Below are positions 1 to 9,314 of a stretch of DNA of 64,000 bases, piece by piece. Origin of the DNA: Nymphaea colorata. Its lineage: Eukaryota; Streptophyta; Magnoliopsida; Nymphaeales; Nymphaeaceae. Location: assembly GCF_008831285.2 (NCBI RefSeq), contig NC_045140.1, positions 19,156,370 through 19,220,369 of the forward strand, given 5' to 3'. The notes under the pieces are model-generated. The model was not told where the DNA came from. It did not search any database and was given only the letters and a program-made list of their open reading frames with translations. The position numbers and the translations under genes are program-made. Numbering within the stretch: position 1 is the first letter of the stretch; each line of letters opens with the position of its first letter.

Positions 1-369
1 TACTAAGAGAGCCCTACCGCCAACAGCCGGAAATGTAAGATAAATATTTATTTATATTGCATGCTTGGTTATATAGTCTCTTGATTGCATACCATCCATT
101 AGACGATGCAAAATTATAGTCCACTTACAAACAATAACACAGTCAATAGTTTTGAATGTTTTGCACGCAGACATATACACATCTGCTAAGTATTCGGCCT
201 CATCTATTGACGAAAAGTCTGTAATATCTTCACAAGCTCAGATTGACTCACTGTTCGCTGGTTATGTTTTTTGTTTCAGGTTCGATAACCTGTCTTTGAT
301 ACCACCGTTGAAACTTTGAGGTTCCGCTCGCTGTTTTGAAACTGCATGAAGATAAATCTATGTCGCCTG
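1..369. other. Intergenic, nothing recognised
   Basis: A+T-rich sequence without a plausible coding region. I see no match here to the repeat modules found elsewhere in the window, so the array-related sequence seems to start just downstream. Confidence 0.4.
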
Positions 370-760
370 GTACATGGTATCCCGACTTGATTTGCGCTCG
401 AAAAACAAGGATTCGAATCAGCCCGATAAATTTATCGGGCTGGCTCGGGTGGACTCCATTAGGGTCTGATAATTGGTTTTTTATTCTTTATTAAGTTATA
501 TATGTTTATAATATTTGATTATAATTATATATTTATGTATTATTTTGTATAAAAATATTTTTTTAAATTTAATCGGGTCAAATTCAAACTAAGTTTTCTG
601 AGTTGGATCGAATCAGCACCCAGTTTTTGAATACCAGGTCGACCTGAACTCGACTCATTATTGGGTTAAGTCAAAGCCAAGTTTACCTGCAGGGTCGGCG
701 ACGGGACTTATGGTAGGAAGAAGTCACTATCTCCTACCACACACAAAGTTAACGGCGGCT
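370..760. repeat. Array spacer module (copy 1)
   Basis: This stretch carries a short palindromic core (CCGATAAATTTATCGGGC) followed by a purine-rich GGCTCGGGTGGACTCC tract and an A+T-rich tail that ends near ATTGGGTT. Related copies are at about 13,240-13,700 and 32,265-32,560, each lying upstream of a truncated GH3 exon 1 relic. It belongs to the duplicated GH3 unit rather than to a gene. Its origin is not recognisable to me; a decayed transposable element is likely. Confidence 0.6.
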
Positions 761-839
761 GATTGTTGACGCAGGAGTCAGGACCCTATAGTACCTCTTT
801 ACGGCATGGCATGGTGGGTATTTTATACTTCAGAGGACC

Positions 840-841
<2 letters not shown>

Positions 842-874
<33 letters not shown>
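842..874. repeat. (TA)n microsatellite
   Basis: A pure TA dinucleotide run. Similar runs occur at the homologous place in the copies near 13.8 and 32.67 kb, and elsewhere in the window (for example about 7,008, 13,078, 13,498 and 31,995). They mark points of length instability within the duplicated unit. Confidence 0.9.
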
Positions 875-876
<2 letters not shown>

Positions 877-1196
877 CATGTAAAGAAAAATAAAAACGAT
901 AAATGTGTATTGCCAAATGTACTTTTGTATTTGATAACACTCAGCAGTTGATTGACTAATTTTTAATTATAAAATATATTATTTATGACAGTTTTTAGCA
1001 TACCGAATGTGAAAAAAACCATTAACTAGTAGGAATGGTTTCAGGAAGTCAGCGACGAAGTCATCGTGTTCAGATTGTTAAAAATGAATGTATTGTGAAC
1101 TAACAAAAAAGTAATGAACGTAGAGAGGCTCAGAGGTGGAGCAAAGAGGAGGAAGCAGCAAGTTAAAAGCGAAGTCGTAGCGAGTCCGAGCGGAAG

Positions 1197-1366
1197 CTGG
1201 AGATGTTGTGAGTGGATGGAAGAGATGTCCAACAACGTCGATGGAGAGCAGGCGAAGGTGCTCGCCGACATCCTCTTCTTGAATGCCCACTCCGAGCACC
1301 TGCAGAGGCATGGTCTTGCCGGAAAAACAGAGCGGAAGTCATTCAAGACGAAGCTGCCCGTCGTTA
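1197..1366 (+). pseudogene. Truncated GH3 exon 1 relic (copy 1)
   Basis: This matches the first 57 codons of the intact GH3 genes downstream (reading EEMSNNVDGEQAKVLADI, then LQRHGLAGKT). The start codon is CTG instead of ATG, and codon 5 region has a TGA. Homology stops abruptly at CCCGTCGTTA, just before the region that would lead to ATP motif 1. The following sequence (AAAATAGGATTGATATC) is unrelated to GH3 and is shared with the relic at 32,971-33,140, so both descend from one truncation. No GH3 exons 2-4 follow within 4 kb. It cannot make an enzyme. Confidence 0.85.
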
Positions 1367-1439
1367 TAAAAATAGGATTGATATCAGATTTGGATTGTGA
1401 AATTAGATTTTAGATTTAGATTCAAATGTAACAATTTTT

Positions 1440-1940
1440 GGTGTTGAAGTTTAACAACTGGGCTGATTCCCGAGTCAGCTTGACAGTTTAACAACTTTGG
1501 TGTTGAAGGAATAGTTGTATCGTAGCTAATCTGTTGCCATTTTCATCATGATCACTTTTTAATTTGCTTTGATCCCTTACCTAATTCATTGTGAAAGTTA
1601 TCCTTTCTCAAAATCGCCAAACAAAGAGTTTGGTGGTTATTCTTGCTTGGGTATTTTACATTGACACCAATTTCATGGTTTTAGTGGGTATTTTGAGAAG
1701 CATAGAAAACCGTTAGGAAGTTGTTCCTTTTTTGCCATAGACGGCCAATTGCTTTGAACCATCAACATCCTCAAGAAAATAGGCCAGGAGCTAAAGCTAT
1801 CGTTCAAACCCAAGAAAGTACAAGAGAAGGGAAACACAAGTCATGGCCAAAAACATGTGGTAGACATGTCACGTAGTTTAAGTCTCTTGGATTAATTATG
1901 ATATGGTATGAGGTACCTCAAGAAATCTATAGTTGAGCTG
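1440..1940. repeat. GH3-upstream conserved block (R block, copy 1)
   Basis: The block has recognisable landmarks: a CCGAGTCAGCTTGACAG tract, GTATCGTAGCTAATCTGTTG, a CAAACAAAGAGTTTGGTGG tract and CTTTGAACCATCAACATCC. It recurs upstream of every intact GH3 gene (3,300-3,837 plus 5,988-6,190; 14,600-15,210; 25,500-26,080; 33,800-34,100 plus 35,431-35,830). It is non-coding. Its retention near each promoter could mean regulatory content, or simply that it travelled with the duplicated unit. Confidence 0.75.
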
Positions 1941-1964
1941 ATTATATATATATATATATATTAC

Positions 1965-2517
1965 ATTTTCGGTCTGGTAATATTGGCAAAAACTTTAGAC
2001 ATAGTTCAGTTTTTTATGAGAACAAATCCTACTACTTCTGGTCTCGGAGTTTCAACACTTGTGAAAAAAAATCAGGGACTTATCACTCAAATCATTGGTC
2101 CAGTACTGGATGTAGCTTTTTCCCCGGGGAAGATGCCTAATATGTACAACTCTTTGGTAGTTAAGAGTCGAGAAACCGCAGGTCAGGAAATTAATGTGAC
2201 TTGTGAGGTACAACAATTATTAGGAAATAATCGAGTTAGAGCTGTAGCTATGAGTGCTACAGATGGGCTGACGAGAGGAATGGAAGTGATTGACACAGAG
2301 GAAATAATTGAGTTAGAGCTGTAGATATGAGGATGGGCTGACGAGAGGAATGGAAGTGATTGACACGGGAGCTCCTCTAAGTGTTCGAGTCGGTGGAGCC
2401 ACTCTAGGATGAATTTTCAATGTTTTTGGAGAACCTGTTGATAATTTAGGTCCTGTCGATACTCGCACAACATCTCCTATTCATAGACCCGCACCCGCTT
2501 TTACACAATTAGATACA
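1965..2517 (+). pseudogene. atpB: Nuclear plastid DNA insert: 5' part of atpB
   Basis: From the ATG at 2016 the sequence reads as the N-terminus of the plastid ATP synthase CF1 beta subunit ([45 protein letters not shown], then [14 protein letters not shown]). The reading frame is broken. A stretch of about 74 bp is tandemly duplicated (about 2222-2296 and 2301-2368), giving a TAG, and the Arg codon after GGATLG region is TGA. The copy ends abruptly at a (TA)n run. The insert lies inside a (TA)n tract of the GH3 spacer; the homologous tract upstream of GH3-C (26,083-26,108) is uninterrupted. It is a NUPT, not a functional gene. Confidence 0.9.
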
Positions 2518-2960
2518 ATATATATATATATATATAAAAAGAGATGTTCAATGTTTATTATGGATGTCAATATATCCGATTTGATATCAGATTTATTTCC
2601 GGAAAAACAGACGAGTTGTTATAAAAATAGGATTTTTTTTTTGGTACGTGATATGAATATGTGAATATTTGAAAATGGATGTGATTAAGGGTATATTCTA
2701 TTAAAGGTATATTCGATTCGAGTACCATCAGCCGACGTGACGTTTACATTATAAATGATCAACACGTAACGTATTTCAATCACCAAATATTAAAAAAACC
2801 ATTGACTTTTCTACAAATATAAATGTACAGGTTGCTTGAGATCCGTTGGACTTTTTATTACATTTAATTTCATGTTCCTGCAATTGAAGTGAGTTCTTAT
2901 GAGTGTGACCCCTTACAAGTGGATGCATATTTTGGAAAGGGTGGTTGTACAAGTTCCATC
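2518..2960. other. A+T-rich spacer after the NUPT
   Basis: The flank resumes the spacer module (AAAAGAGATGTTCAATGT, as at 26,108). It then carries a segment with GGTTGCTTGAGATCC and TTTAATTTCATG that recurs near 25,205 and 59,905. No coding region is supported. Confidence 0.5.
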
Positions 2961-3200
2961 CTATACATATAGGAAACTAAGATGCTTGCATACGTAAATG
3001 TCATTTCCTCACATACGAACAAACAAATGAGAATTCATTTGATTGAACCAACAAAGCCATCGTGCGGCAATGATGCTGCAACACATATTTCTACTAACTC
3101 TGTATCTCACGACCAAAGCAAGCATATTGAAATCGATATCATTTCATAGTGAAGAGGTCCAAAATATGCACCATTTATACCAAAAGTGATATTTTTACCA
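2960..3200 (+). pseudogene. Copia RNase H relic (copy 1)
   Basis: Short conceptual matches to the copia RNase H region are visible (KMLAYV, then PTKPSCGNDAATHISTNS and DQSKHIEIDIIS). Compare the CDNxxAIxIxxNPxxHxRTKHIEID pattern of intact copia elements, which is present in the element at 18.7-23.0 kb. The frame is open for only a short distance and no RT precedes it. Homologous relics lie at 14,280-14,470, 33,479-33,690 and 60,260-60,353, at the same place in each spacer, so the relic is older than the array. Confidence 0.6.
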
Positions 3201-3299
3201 AGATGTCTAAAATGGAGAAATTATGCATCATTGATTGATATCTTTACCACGGCGGTAATTGGGTAACAATTAAGAAATACTCTAAGCTTAGATGGGAAT

Positions 3300-3837
3300 G
3301 TCATGGGGAGTGTTGAAGATAGTTGGCAAACCTAAGACTTGAATTCAGATCGACAAAAGACTGGGTCTCTAGGTCGGTGAGTTGACTTTTTCAAATTACC
3401 ATAATGTAAATCACTGTAGTTGAATCGAGTGAGTTAGGGCCAAGCAGAAACAACTCAGGTTGAGTCGGCCCGAGTTAGGGGCAAGTCCGGCCGAGTTGGT
3501 TCAACCTTGACTCGTGGCCATATTTCTTGACAAACTGGGCTGATTCTCGAGCCAGCTCGGCAGTTTAACAACTTTGATGTTGAAAGAATTGTTGTATCGT
3601 AGCCAATCTGTTGCCAATTTTATCATCCTCATTTTTTAATTTACTTTGATCCCTTACCAAATTCTTTGTGAAAATTATCCTTTCTCCAAATTGCCAAACA
3701 AAGAGTTTAGTGGTCGTTCTTGTTTGGGTATTTTACATTGAGACTATTTCTTGGTTTTAGTGGGTAATTTGAGATGCATAGAAAACCCTTATAAAGAAGT
3801 TGTTCCTGTTTTGCCATAGACGCTAATTGTTTTGAAC
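3300..3837. repeat. R block upstream of GH3-A, distal part
   Basis: Second copy of the R block. It runs up to CTAATTGTTTTGAAC, where it is split by the hAT-type insertion, and continues at 5,988 with TTTTGAACCATTAACATCC. The two halves join exactly once the insert and one 8-bp target duplication are removed. Confidence 0.8.
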
Positions 3838-4028
3838 CAGGGGCAGAGCCATGATTTTTTTTACGGTCAGGCCAAAACGATTTGCTGGTCGGGCTCAGGT
3901 CGGGCCAAGAGGAGCAACCAAAAGTGATGGGTCGGGTCAAACTAAAAAAAATTTATTTTTCAATATAATTTTTTTTTTCATGCTCACCCGAGCCATGCCT
4001 CTGGCGGCCCCCCCTCCCTCCGCCGCTG
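3838..4028. mobile_element. hAT-type MITE, left copy
   Basis: 191-bp unit beginning CAGGGGCAGAGC and ending CCTCCGCCGCTG, with an internal GGTCGGGC-rich part and a poly-A/T stretch. It is clearly homologous to 5792-5987 in the same orientation. The flank is TTTTGAAC on the left and GCATGAAC on the right. Confidence 0.75.
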
Positions 4029-4315
4029 GCATGAACCATTACATACTGTGGCATTGGAGGAACAATAAGATTCCCCATGCTACAAGGCCTCTGTGCTAGT
4101 CAATCAAGATACATCCCTGTGGTTGAGGTTGCCAATTGTGGCCACACGTATAGACATCTTGATTACAGCTGGAAAACAATGCCAACATCTGTGTTGCTTA
4201 ATGTGTAGGCTGGTCCACTAATAGATATCATGACTTCAGCTGGAAAAGAATGCCTACATCTCTGTTACTTAATGCATAAGTACCCAATTACAGGTGTACA
4301 TTTTCTTCGTCTTTC

Positions 4316-4462
4316 TCATATGTTCTTGCTTTCAAAATACTTTACAAAGTAGGTTTCCTCCCTGCCGTACTCGTATATGACTTCGTAGACTGCTATTAGA
4401 AGTTTGGGAAATCGTTTTGTGAGATAGACATCAAATCCATCAGGCATGTCACCAAGATACTC
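4316..4462 (-). pseudogene. Possible captured terminal exon
   Basis: On the minus strand, an acceptor-like ACAG precedes GAG, and 48 codons follow to a TGA stop. The peptide begins EYLGDMPDGFDVYLTKRFP and continues LLIAVYEVIYEYG. Its composition and the in-frame stop after a splice-like junction look like the last exon of a host gene. I do not recognise the family. It lies inside the composite hAT insert, so it may be a transduplicated fragment; no upstream exons could be joined with confidence. Confidence 0.4.
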
Positions 4463-5152
4463 CTGTTAGATCAGTTGGAAGAGACAGCCCATCAGCAGAT
4501 GCAAGACATCACTTACAATAAAACAACAGTAATCTAGTAATCAGATCCCAATGCACTCAATTAATAATAAATTTTCTATAATGTTTTTCTCTACTAGTAA
4601 CAGCAAATGGCAGGCAATGAAAGTGGAAAAGAGCTAGAATCAAGTGAGACATTCACTTTTTGGTGTCTCAGATGTTTATTTTCATTAGATTTGATAAACG
4701 CACAAATGTATACTTCTTCTAGACAATTCTATTTACAATTTTTACTAGATAACAGAACACTAAACAACACCAAGTTACTGAAACTTTTTTGACGTCACAG
4801 TTTACAAAAAAACAGTTTCTGAAATTTTCGCAAACATTAGTAAATAATTAAATAAAGTGTAATAACACAAGTGTCCTGCAAAATAAAGATTAAGTGCAGC
4901 CCAAGAAGCACTCTTGAATTTGCTGCCATGGTATGTCCATGGCGGCACTGATTTAATAACATGATCAAAAAATAACAATTAATTCTAAGAATATTAGGCA
5001 TGACAGACACAAGATTAGCTAAATAGTATGCGACACCAAAAGAACTGCCACAGAGTGAAAAAGAGAATAGAGTACACATTTGCCATATTCTTTGATTTTA
5101 AGTAAACCAAACAAGAAGCATGATGAAACACTGTTTGTACTAGTGATGATTC

Positions 5153-5307
5153 TCAATACTCTGCAAGCCACTCAGCTAGTTTCTTGTATAGATTACTGCC
5201 ACCATTTGCATTAGTGCCTTCATGAACACTTTCAGCATTATATGGTATATTAATCATAATGCCAGCATTTGGATTCATGCTTTCATGAACACCAGACAAT
5301 ATGAAGC
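5153..5307 (-). pseudogene. Possible second captured exon
   Basis: The minus strand reads through about 50 codons (including GVHESMNPNAGIMINIPYN and NLYKKLAEWLAEY) to a TGA at 5153-5155. It carries an imperfect internal repeat (VHES/VHEG with NPNAG/NANGG). The family is not recognised. It lies between the two MITEs and could come from the same source gene as 4316-4462, but the stop codon argues against a simple exon order. Confidence 0.25.
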
Positions 5308-5791
5308 AGAAATTTTACTTCACAACAAGTCTTTTTTTTTTTTTTTTAATTTCCAAGATTAGCGGTGAACAGCACAACAGAATCAAACATAGGAGAAACC
5401 ATGTGTACTCCAAAAAAAAATGTCATAAAGTCTTCTTCAGGGAGGCAAGGAACCACACACTAAAACAAAATGAAATTTTGTTATATGAAGAAGAGAAGCA
5501 AAGAGGCTTCAATCAGACTCAAACACACCAGGAGCAAACATTAGAGAAGGTTCTACAAGCAGCACTTTTACAAAGCCAAGTAAAACAAACCACCACACCC
5601 TTCCGTTCACAAGAAATAAGGAAACTGTGCCATATTTAGCTAAATAGTGGCAAGATATGTGTAGGGTTTGGCTTCGAGTGACACTTGTTGTCTCTACCCT
5701 CAAACGCTTATTTATCTCATGGTCCTTCCCAATCCTGCCTGTGTATGAACGCTAATTCCCAAACATGGGTGCGTATAAACGATCCTTCCAC

Positions 5792-5987
5792 CAGGGGCAG
5801 AGCGAGGATTTTTTTTTACGGTCGGGCACGATTTGCCGGTCGAGCCACGGTCGGGCCACGAAAAGCAACCAAGAGCCGCGGGTCGGGCCAAACTAAAAAA
5901 AAAATTATTTTTTCAATTTAAAAAAAAAAATTTCTCTTACTCATCGGGGCCATGGCCCGGGCGGGCCCTCCCCTCCCTCCGCCCCTG
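5792..5987. mobile_element. hAT-type MITE, right copy
   Basis: 196-bp unit from CAGGGGCAGAGC to CTCCGCCCCTG, with better preserved termini than the left copy. Its right flank is TTTTGAAC; its left flank CTTCCACC does not match, as expected if the left boundary of the last mobilisation was the other MITE. Confidence 0.75.
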
Positions 5988-6191
5988 TTTTGAACCATTA
6001 ACATCCTCAAGAAAATTGACTAGGTTTAAATAGGAGCTAAACCTATCGTTCAAACCCTAGAAACTAGAAGAGAAGGGAAACACAGGTCATGATCAAAGAC
6101 ACGTAGATATGTCTGTACGTAGTTGAAGTCTACTGGACAAATTTTATTATGATGATATGATGAACCTCAAGAAATCTATAGTTGTATTCAC

Positions 6192-6220
6192 TGTCTGTAT
6201 AATAAACCATTGGCTATAAA
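6192..6220 (+). promoter_or_regulatory. Putative GH3-A core promoter
   Basis: TGTCTG (an ARF-type TGTCNN core) at 6192-6197 is followed at once by TATAATAAA, and a second TATAAA lies at 6215-6220. They are 60-88 bp before the ATG, leaving a short 5' leader. The arrangement matches GH3-B. Assignment is by position and motif only. Confidence 0.5.
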
Positions 6221-6279
6221 GAAGAGGGCCGGGGGAAAACGGAGGAAGCAGAGATGAAGACGGAAAAACAGATCGGGAG

Positions 6280-9200
6280 ATGGAGATGTGGGAGTTGATG
6301 GAAGAGATGACCAACAACATCGACGGAGAGCAGGAGAAGGTGCTGGCCGACATCCTCTCCCTGAATGCGCACACCGAATACCTGCAGAGGCATGGTCTCG
6401 CCGGAAACACCGACCGGGAGTCATTCAAGACGAGGCTGCCCGTCGTTAGCTATGAAGACATACGGCCGGACATCCAGCGCATAGCCGGCGGTGATCGCTC
6501 TCCCATCTTGTCCGCACTTCCTCTTTCCCACTTGCTTTGCAGGTCGGTCTCTCTATCTCTCTGCCCTTCAACCAGTTAAGAACAGAGCGGAGAAGATAAA
6601 TAGTCACGTAAGATGCGGCTCAACTGATCGCCGCTTCTTAATTTTCTTGCAGCTCCGGCACGTCAGGTGGTGAGAAGAAGTTGCTCCCACTGGTAGAAGG
6701 GGATCTCGACAGAGTGGAGATGTTTTGGAGGGTTATGGATAGCCTGATGAACTGGTATCTTATTTTTCCCCATCCTCATCTCCACGTATGACTGTCTTAA
6801 CCGACTTTCAGATCAGTGTGGCCTGACCATGGTTCTAAAAATCTGTTTCCGATTCGAATCGGAAACATGAAAAGCGATAGATATCGGGAACACGTCATTT
6901 CTTAGCTGCCTGTATCGTCCTTAAAAATTTGATATGGTATTTTAAATTATTAGTTTAGCAGCCTGTGTTGTGTTGCGTGGCATAAGTCAATATGGGCCGA
7001 GCCGGATATATATATATATATATATATAGTTTTAAAATAGTTTTAAAAGCAATCTTTGACATTTTTCTTTTACTAATCCATAATAGATTGCGTTGAATCC
7101 GCAGCTTGACAAATTCAACTCCCAAACCAGTTTTTAAGACGCTGGGTGCATCATACAGAGCTAATCTAATTTTCTACCAGATCAACTAAGCTAATTTTTT
7201 ATCATTTACTTTCATCTATACTTGTGAGATTCTCCTATGTCCTCATTTTTGCAAAATTTACGTACTTTCGGCCATCTGCATGGATTTTCTCTAAACAATA
7301 AACATCCTTACGTACCTAAAGAACTGAAATTTATTTGATGTCATGTTGTTCACAGTTAAAAGCTAAAAAATTATGGTTGAAAGCAACACAAATTATGGGT
7401 AAAAGAACTGGAAGTACACAAACCAATGCTAAAGGCATCGTCAACCATTGCATGCTAATGCACTGATACAACTGATTTTTAATGATTTTTTTTTTAAATT
7501 TTTCACCATCAAACAAATTTGAAGTCCTCCCTTTCTCTGGAATGTATATACATATATGGATGTCATTAGATCAAATTTGAATTGAATATATTCTCAACCT
7601 TGTTCACTTTTCTAGATATCCATATTAAATTTGGATTCAAATACAAATAAAGAAAATTGTCTAGGAATCCAAATTAAAAATCCAGTTTTCCAATCCAAAT
7701 CTCATTTCGGCGTGCCTTGTTAAAAAGAATGATCAGGAATTAAGTGTACTTCCTAAACTAAACACTTAATCTCTCTAGGCATGGCTCTGGTTTGAAGCAA
7801 GGCAAGACCCTCAAATTCATCCACGTTAGAAAAGAGTGCGAGACGGGTGCAGGCATTGCAGTTCGCTATCTTCTTACAAGCTGGTACAAGAGCGGTCACT
7901 TCCTTTCCAAGCACCATCATTACAGCACCACCCACACCAGCCCCGTCGCCTCTATACATTGCACAGACACGTTCCAGAGCACATACTCGCAGCTGCTCGC
8001 TGGCCTGGCCGATCGGCTGTCTGTCGTCCAGCTGAGCGCCACCTTCGCGCTGGGCCTGCTCCAGGCCATCCGCTTCCTCGAGCGCCACTACTTGGACCTG
8101 GCAATGGACATTGAGAAGGGAACGGTTGATCCTCGAATCACGGACAAAGATATCCGGGCGGCGCTGGAGACAAGATTGACACCTGACCCCGAGAACGCAA
8201 CGCATATAAGAAAAGAGTGTGGATGTGGGCAATGGAAGGGCATCATAAGAAGGATCTGGCCCAACGCCCAGTACTTGGAAGCCGTGGCGACGGGGAGTAT
8301 GAGTCTCTACGTCCCTGTCTTGGAGTTTTACAGCGACGGCCTGCCTCTGGTTAGCCTTGCGTATGCGTCGTCCGAGTGTTTCTTCGGGATCAACTTGAAC
8401 CCTTTCTGTAAGCTGGAGGATGTCACCTACACCATCATCCCGAATTTGGCCTATTTTGAGTTTTTGCCGGTCGAATCACCGGAAAATTGCCTGCAGCCGG
8501 CAGAACTCGTGAATTTGGCCGATGTTCAAATGGGGAAGGAGTACGAGATAGTGGTGACCACTTACTCAGGTAAGAATCTACCTTTCTTGTCGCTTATTTG
8601 TTCCATTCATGGTTAATCTTTCATCATTTATTTAAGTGCTCAATAGCGGAGCTAATTGGAAATCTTCGGCTGCACCGTGAACGCCATTAATATGTAAATA
8701 TGCAAACAAACACACCTAACTCCATTGATCTCACATGACCAGGTCTTTACCGTTATAGAGTGGGAGACATCCTGAGAGTCGTGAGTTTCTATAACAAAGC
8801 GCCCCAATTCAAGTTCGTTTGCCGTGGAAATGTTGTGTTAAGCATTGACATAGAAAAAACCAGTGAGGCAGATCTGCAGAACGCAGTAGCGGCGGCGGAG
8901 GCCGCTCACCTTATTCCACACAACACGAGGGTGGCGGAGTTTACTAGTTACGCCGACACCAGCACTACTCCCGGCCACTATGTCATTTACTGGGAACTCT
9001 CACGAACAACAGATCAGACGGAAGGTTTTTCAGCAGATTATTTGATTGGGCAGTGTTGTTTGGCAATTGAGGAATCATTTGATGCTACTTATAAAGAAGT
9101 GCGTGTTTATGACAGATCCATCGGGCCGCTAGAAATCAAGGTAGTGAAGAATGGCACTTTCGACAGACTCATGGATTTTGCTGTATCTAATGGTGCTTCC

Positions 9201-9314
9201 GTGGCTCAGTACAAACCTCCTAGGTGTGTGAAATCTGATTCCCTCCTGCAAATTTTAGATGCAGCGGTTGTTTCTGCCCATTTCAGTCCTCGTCCCCCAA
9301 GTTGGTCGAAGTAG
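6280..9314 (+). CDS. GH3-A, GH3 family acyl-acid amido synthetase
   Basis: Predicted exons are 6280-6542, 6653-6754, 7779-8569 and 8743-9314; all introns are GT-AG and the spliced frame is open for 575 codons. The family adenylates a carboxylic hormone such as auxin or jasmonate and joins it to an amino acid in the cytosol. ATP/AMP motif 1 is SSGTSGGEKK (residues 88-97), motif 2 YASSEC (317-322) and motif 3 GLYRYRVGD (386-394). Residues such as TGSM, EFYSDGLPLVS and VVTTYSGLYRYRVGD, and the C-terminal SIGPLEIKVVKNGTFDRLMD, resemble group II (IAA-type) enzymes rather than JAR1, but the substrate is inferred. Residue 122, at the exon 2/3 junction, is Trp where B, C and D have Arg. Intron 2 is 1,024 bp, longer than in the paralogs. 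The ATG was chosen because the paralogs align from it. Confidence 0.9.
7550..7720. repeat. A+T-rich repeat in GH3 intron 2
   Basis: This has the pattern TAGATATCCATATTAAATTTG, then AATCCAAATCTCATTT. Related copies sit in intron 2 of B (about 16,010-16,230), C (27,930-28,120) and D (37,920-38,110), and outside genes at about 26,150-26,370, 35,830-36,250 and 44,340-44,520. It is probably an old MITE-like element that was present in the ancestral intron. Confidence 0.5.

Larger units (their letters stand above)
3838..5987. mobile_element. hAT-type composite element bounded by two MITEs
   Basis: The outer ends are CAGGGGCAGAGC (left) and CTCCGCCCCTG (right), an imperfect terminal inverted repeat of the hAT kind. 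The element is flanked by a perfect 8-bp direct repeat TTTTGAAC (3830-3837 and 5988-5995), the size expected for hAT transposases. Each end is itself a complete MITE of about 190 bp (3838-4028 and 5792-5987) in the same orientation. Between them lies 1,763 bp of unrelated sequence with possible host exons. No transposase is encoded, so it would need a transposase in trans. Paralogous R blocks at 1,752, 15,071, 25,956 and 35,664 have no insert. An alternative is two successive events, because TGAACCATTACAT follows the first MITE and resembles the original flank. Confidence 0.75.

Noticed and set aside
763-951. Frame with a YIYIYIY stretch
   Set aside because: It is a translated (TA)n microsatellite.
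2016-2324. Open frame resembling functional atpB
   Set aside because: It is truncated, internally duplicated and has stops; it lies in nuclear repeat DNA and is a plastid insert.
7753-8232. Antisense open frame over GH3-A exon 3, with similar ones over B, C and D
   Set aside because: It is a mirror of a G+C-rich coding exon. It has no known domain, and its conservation follows from conservation of the sense strand.
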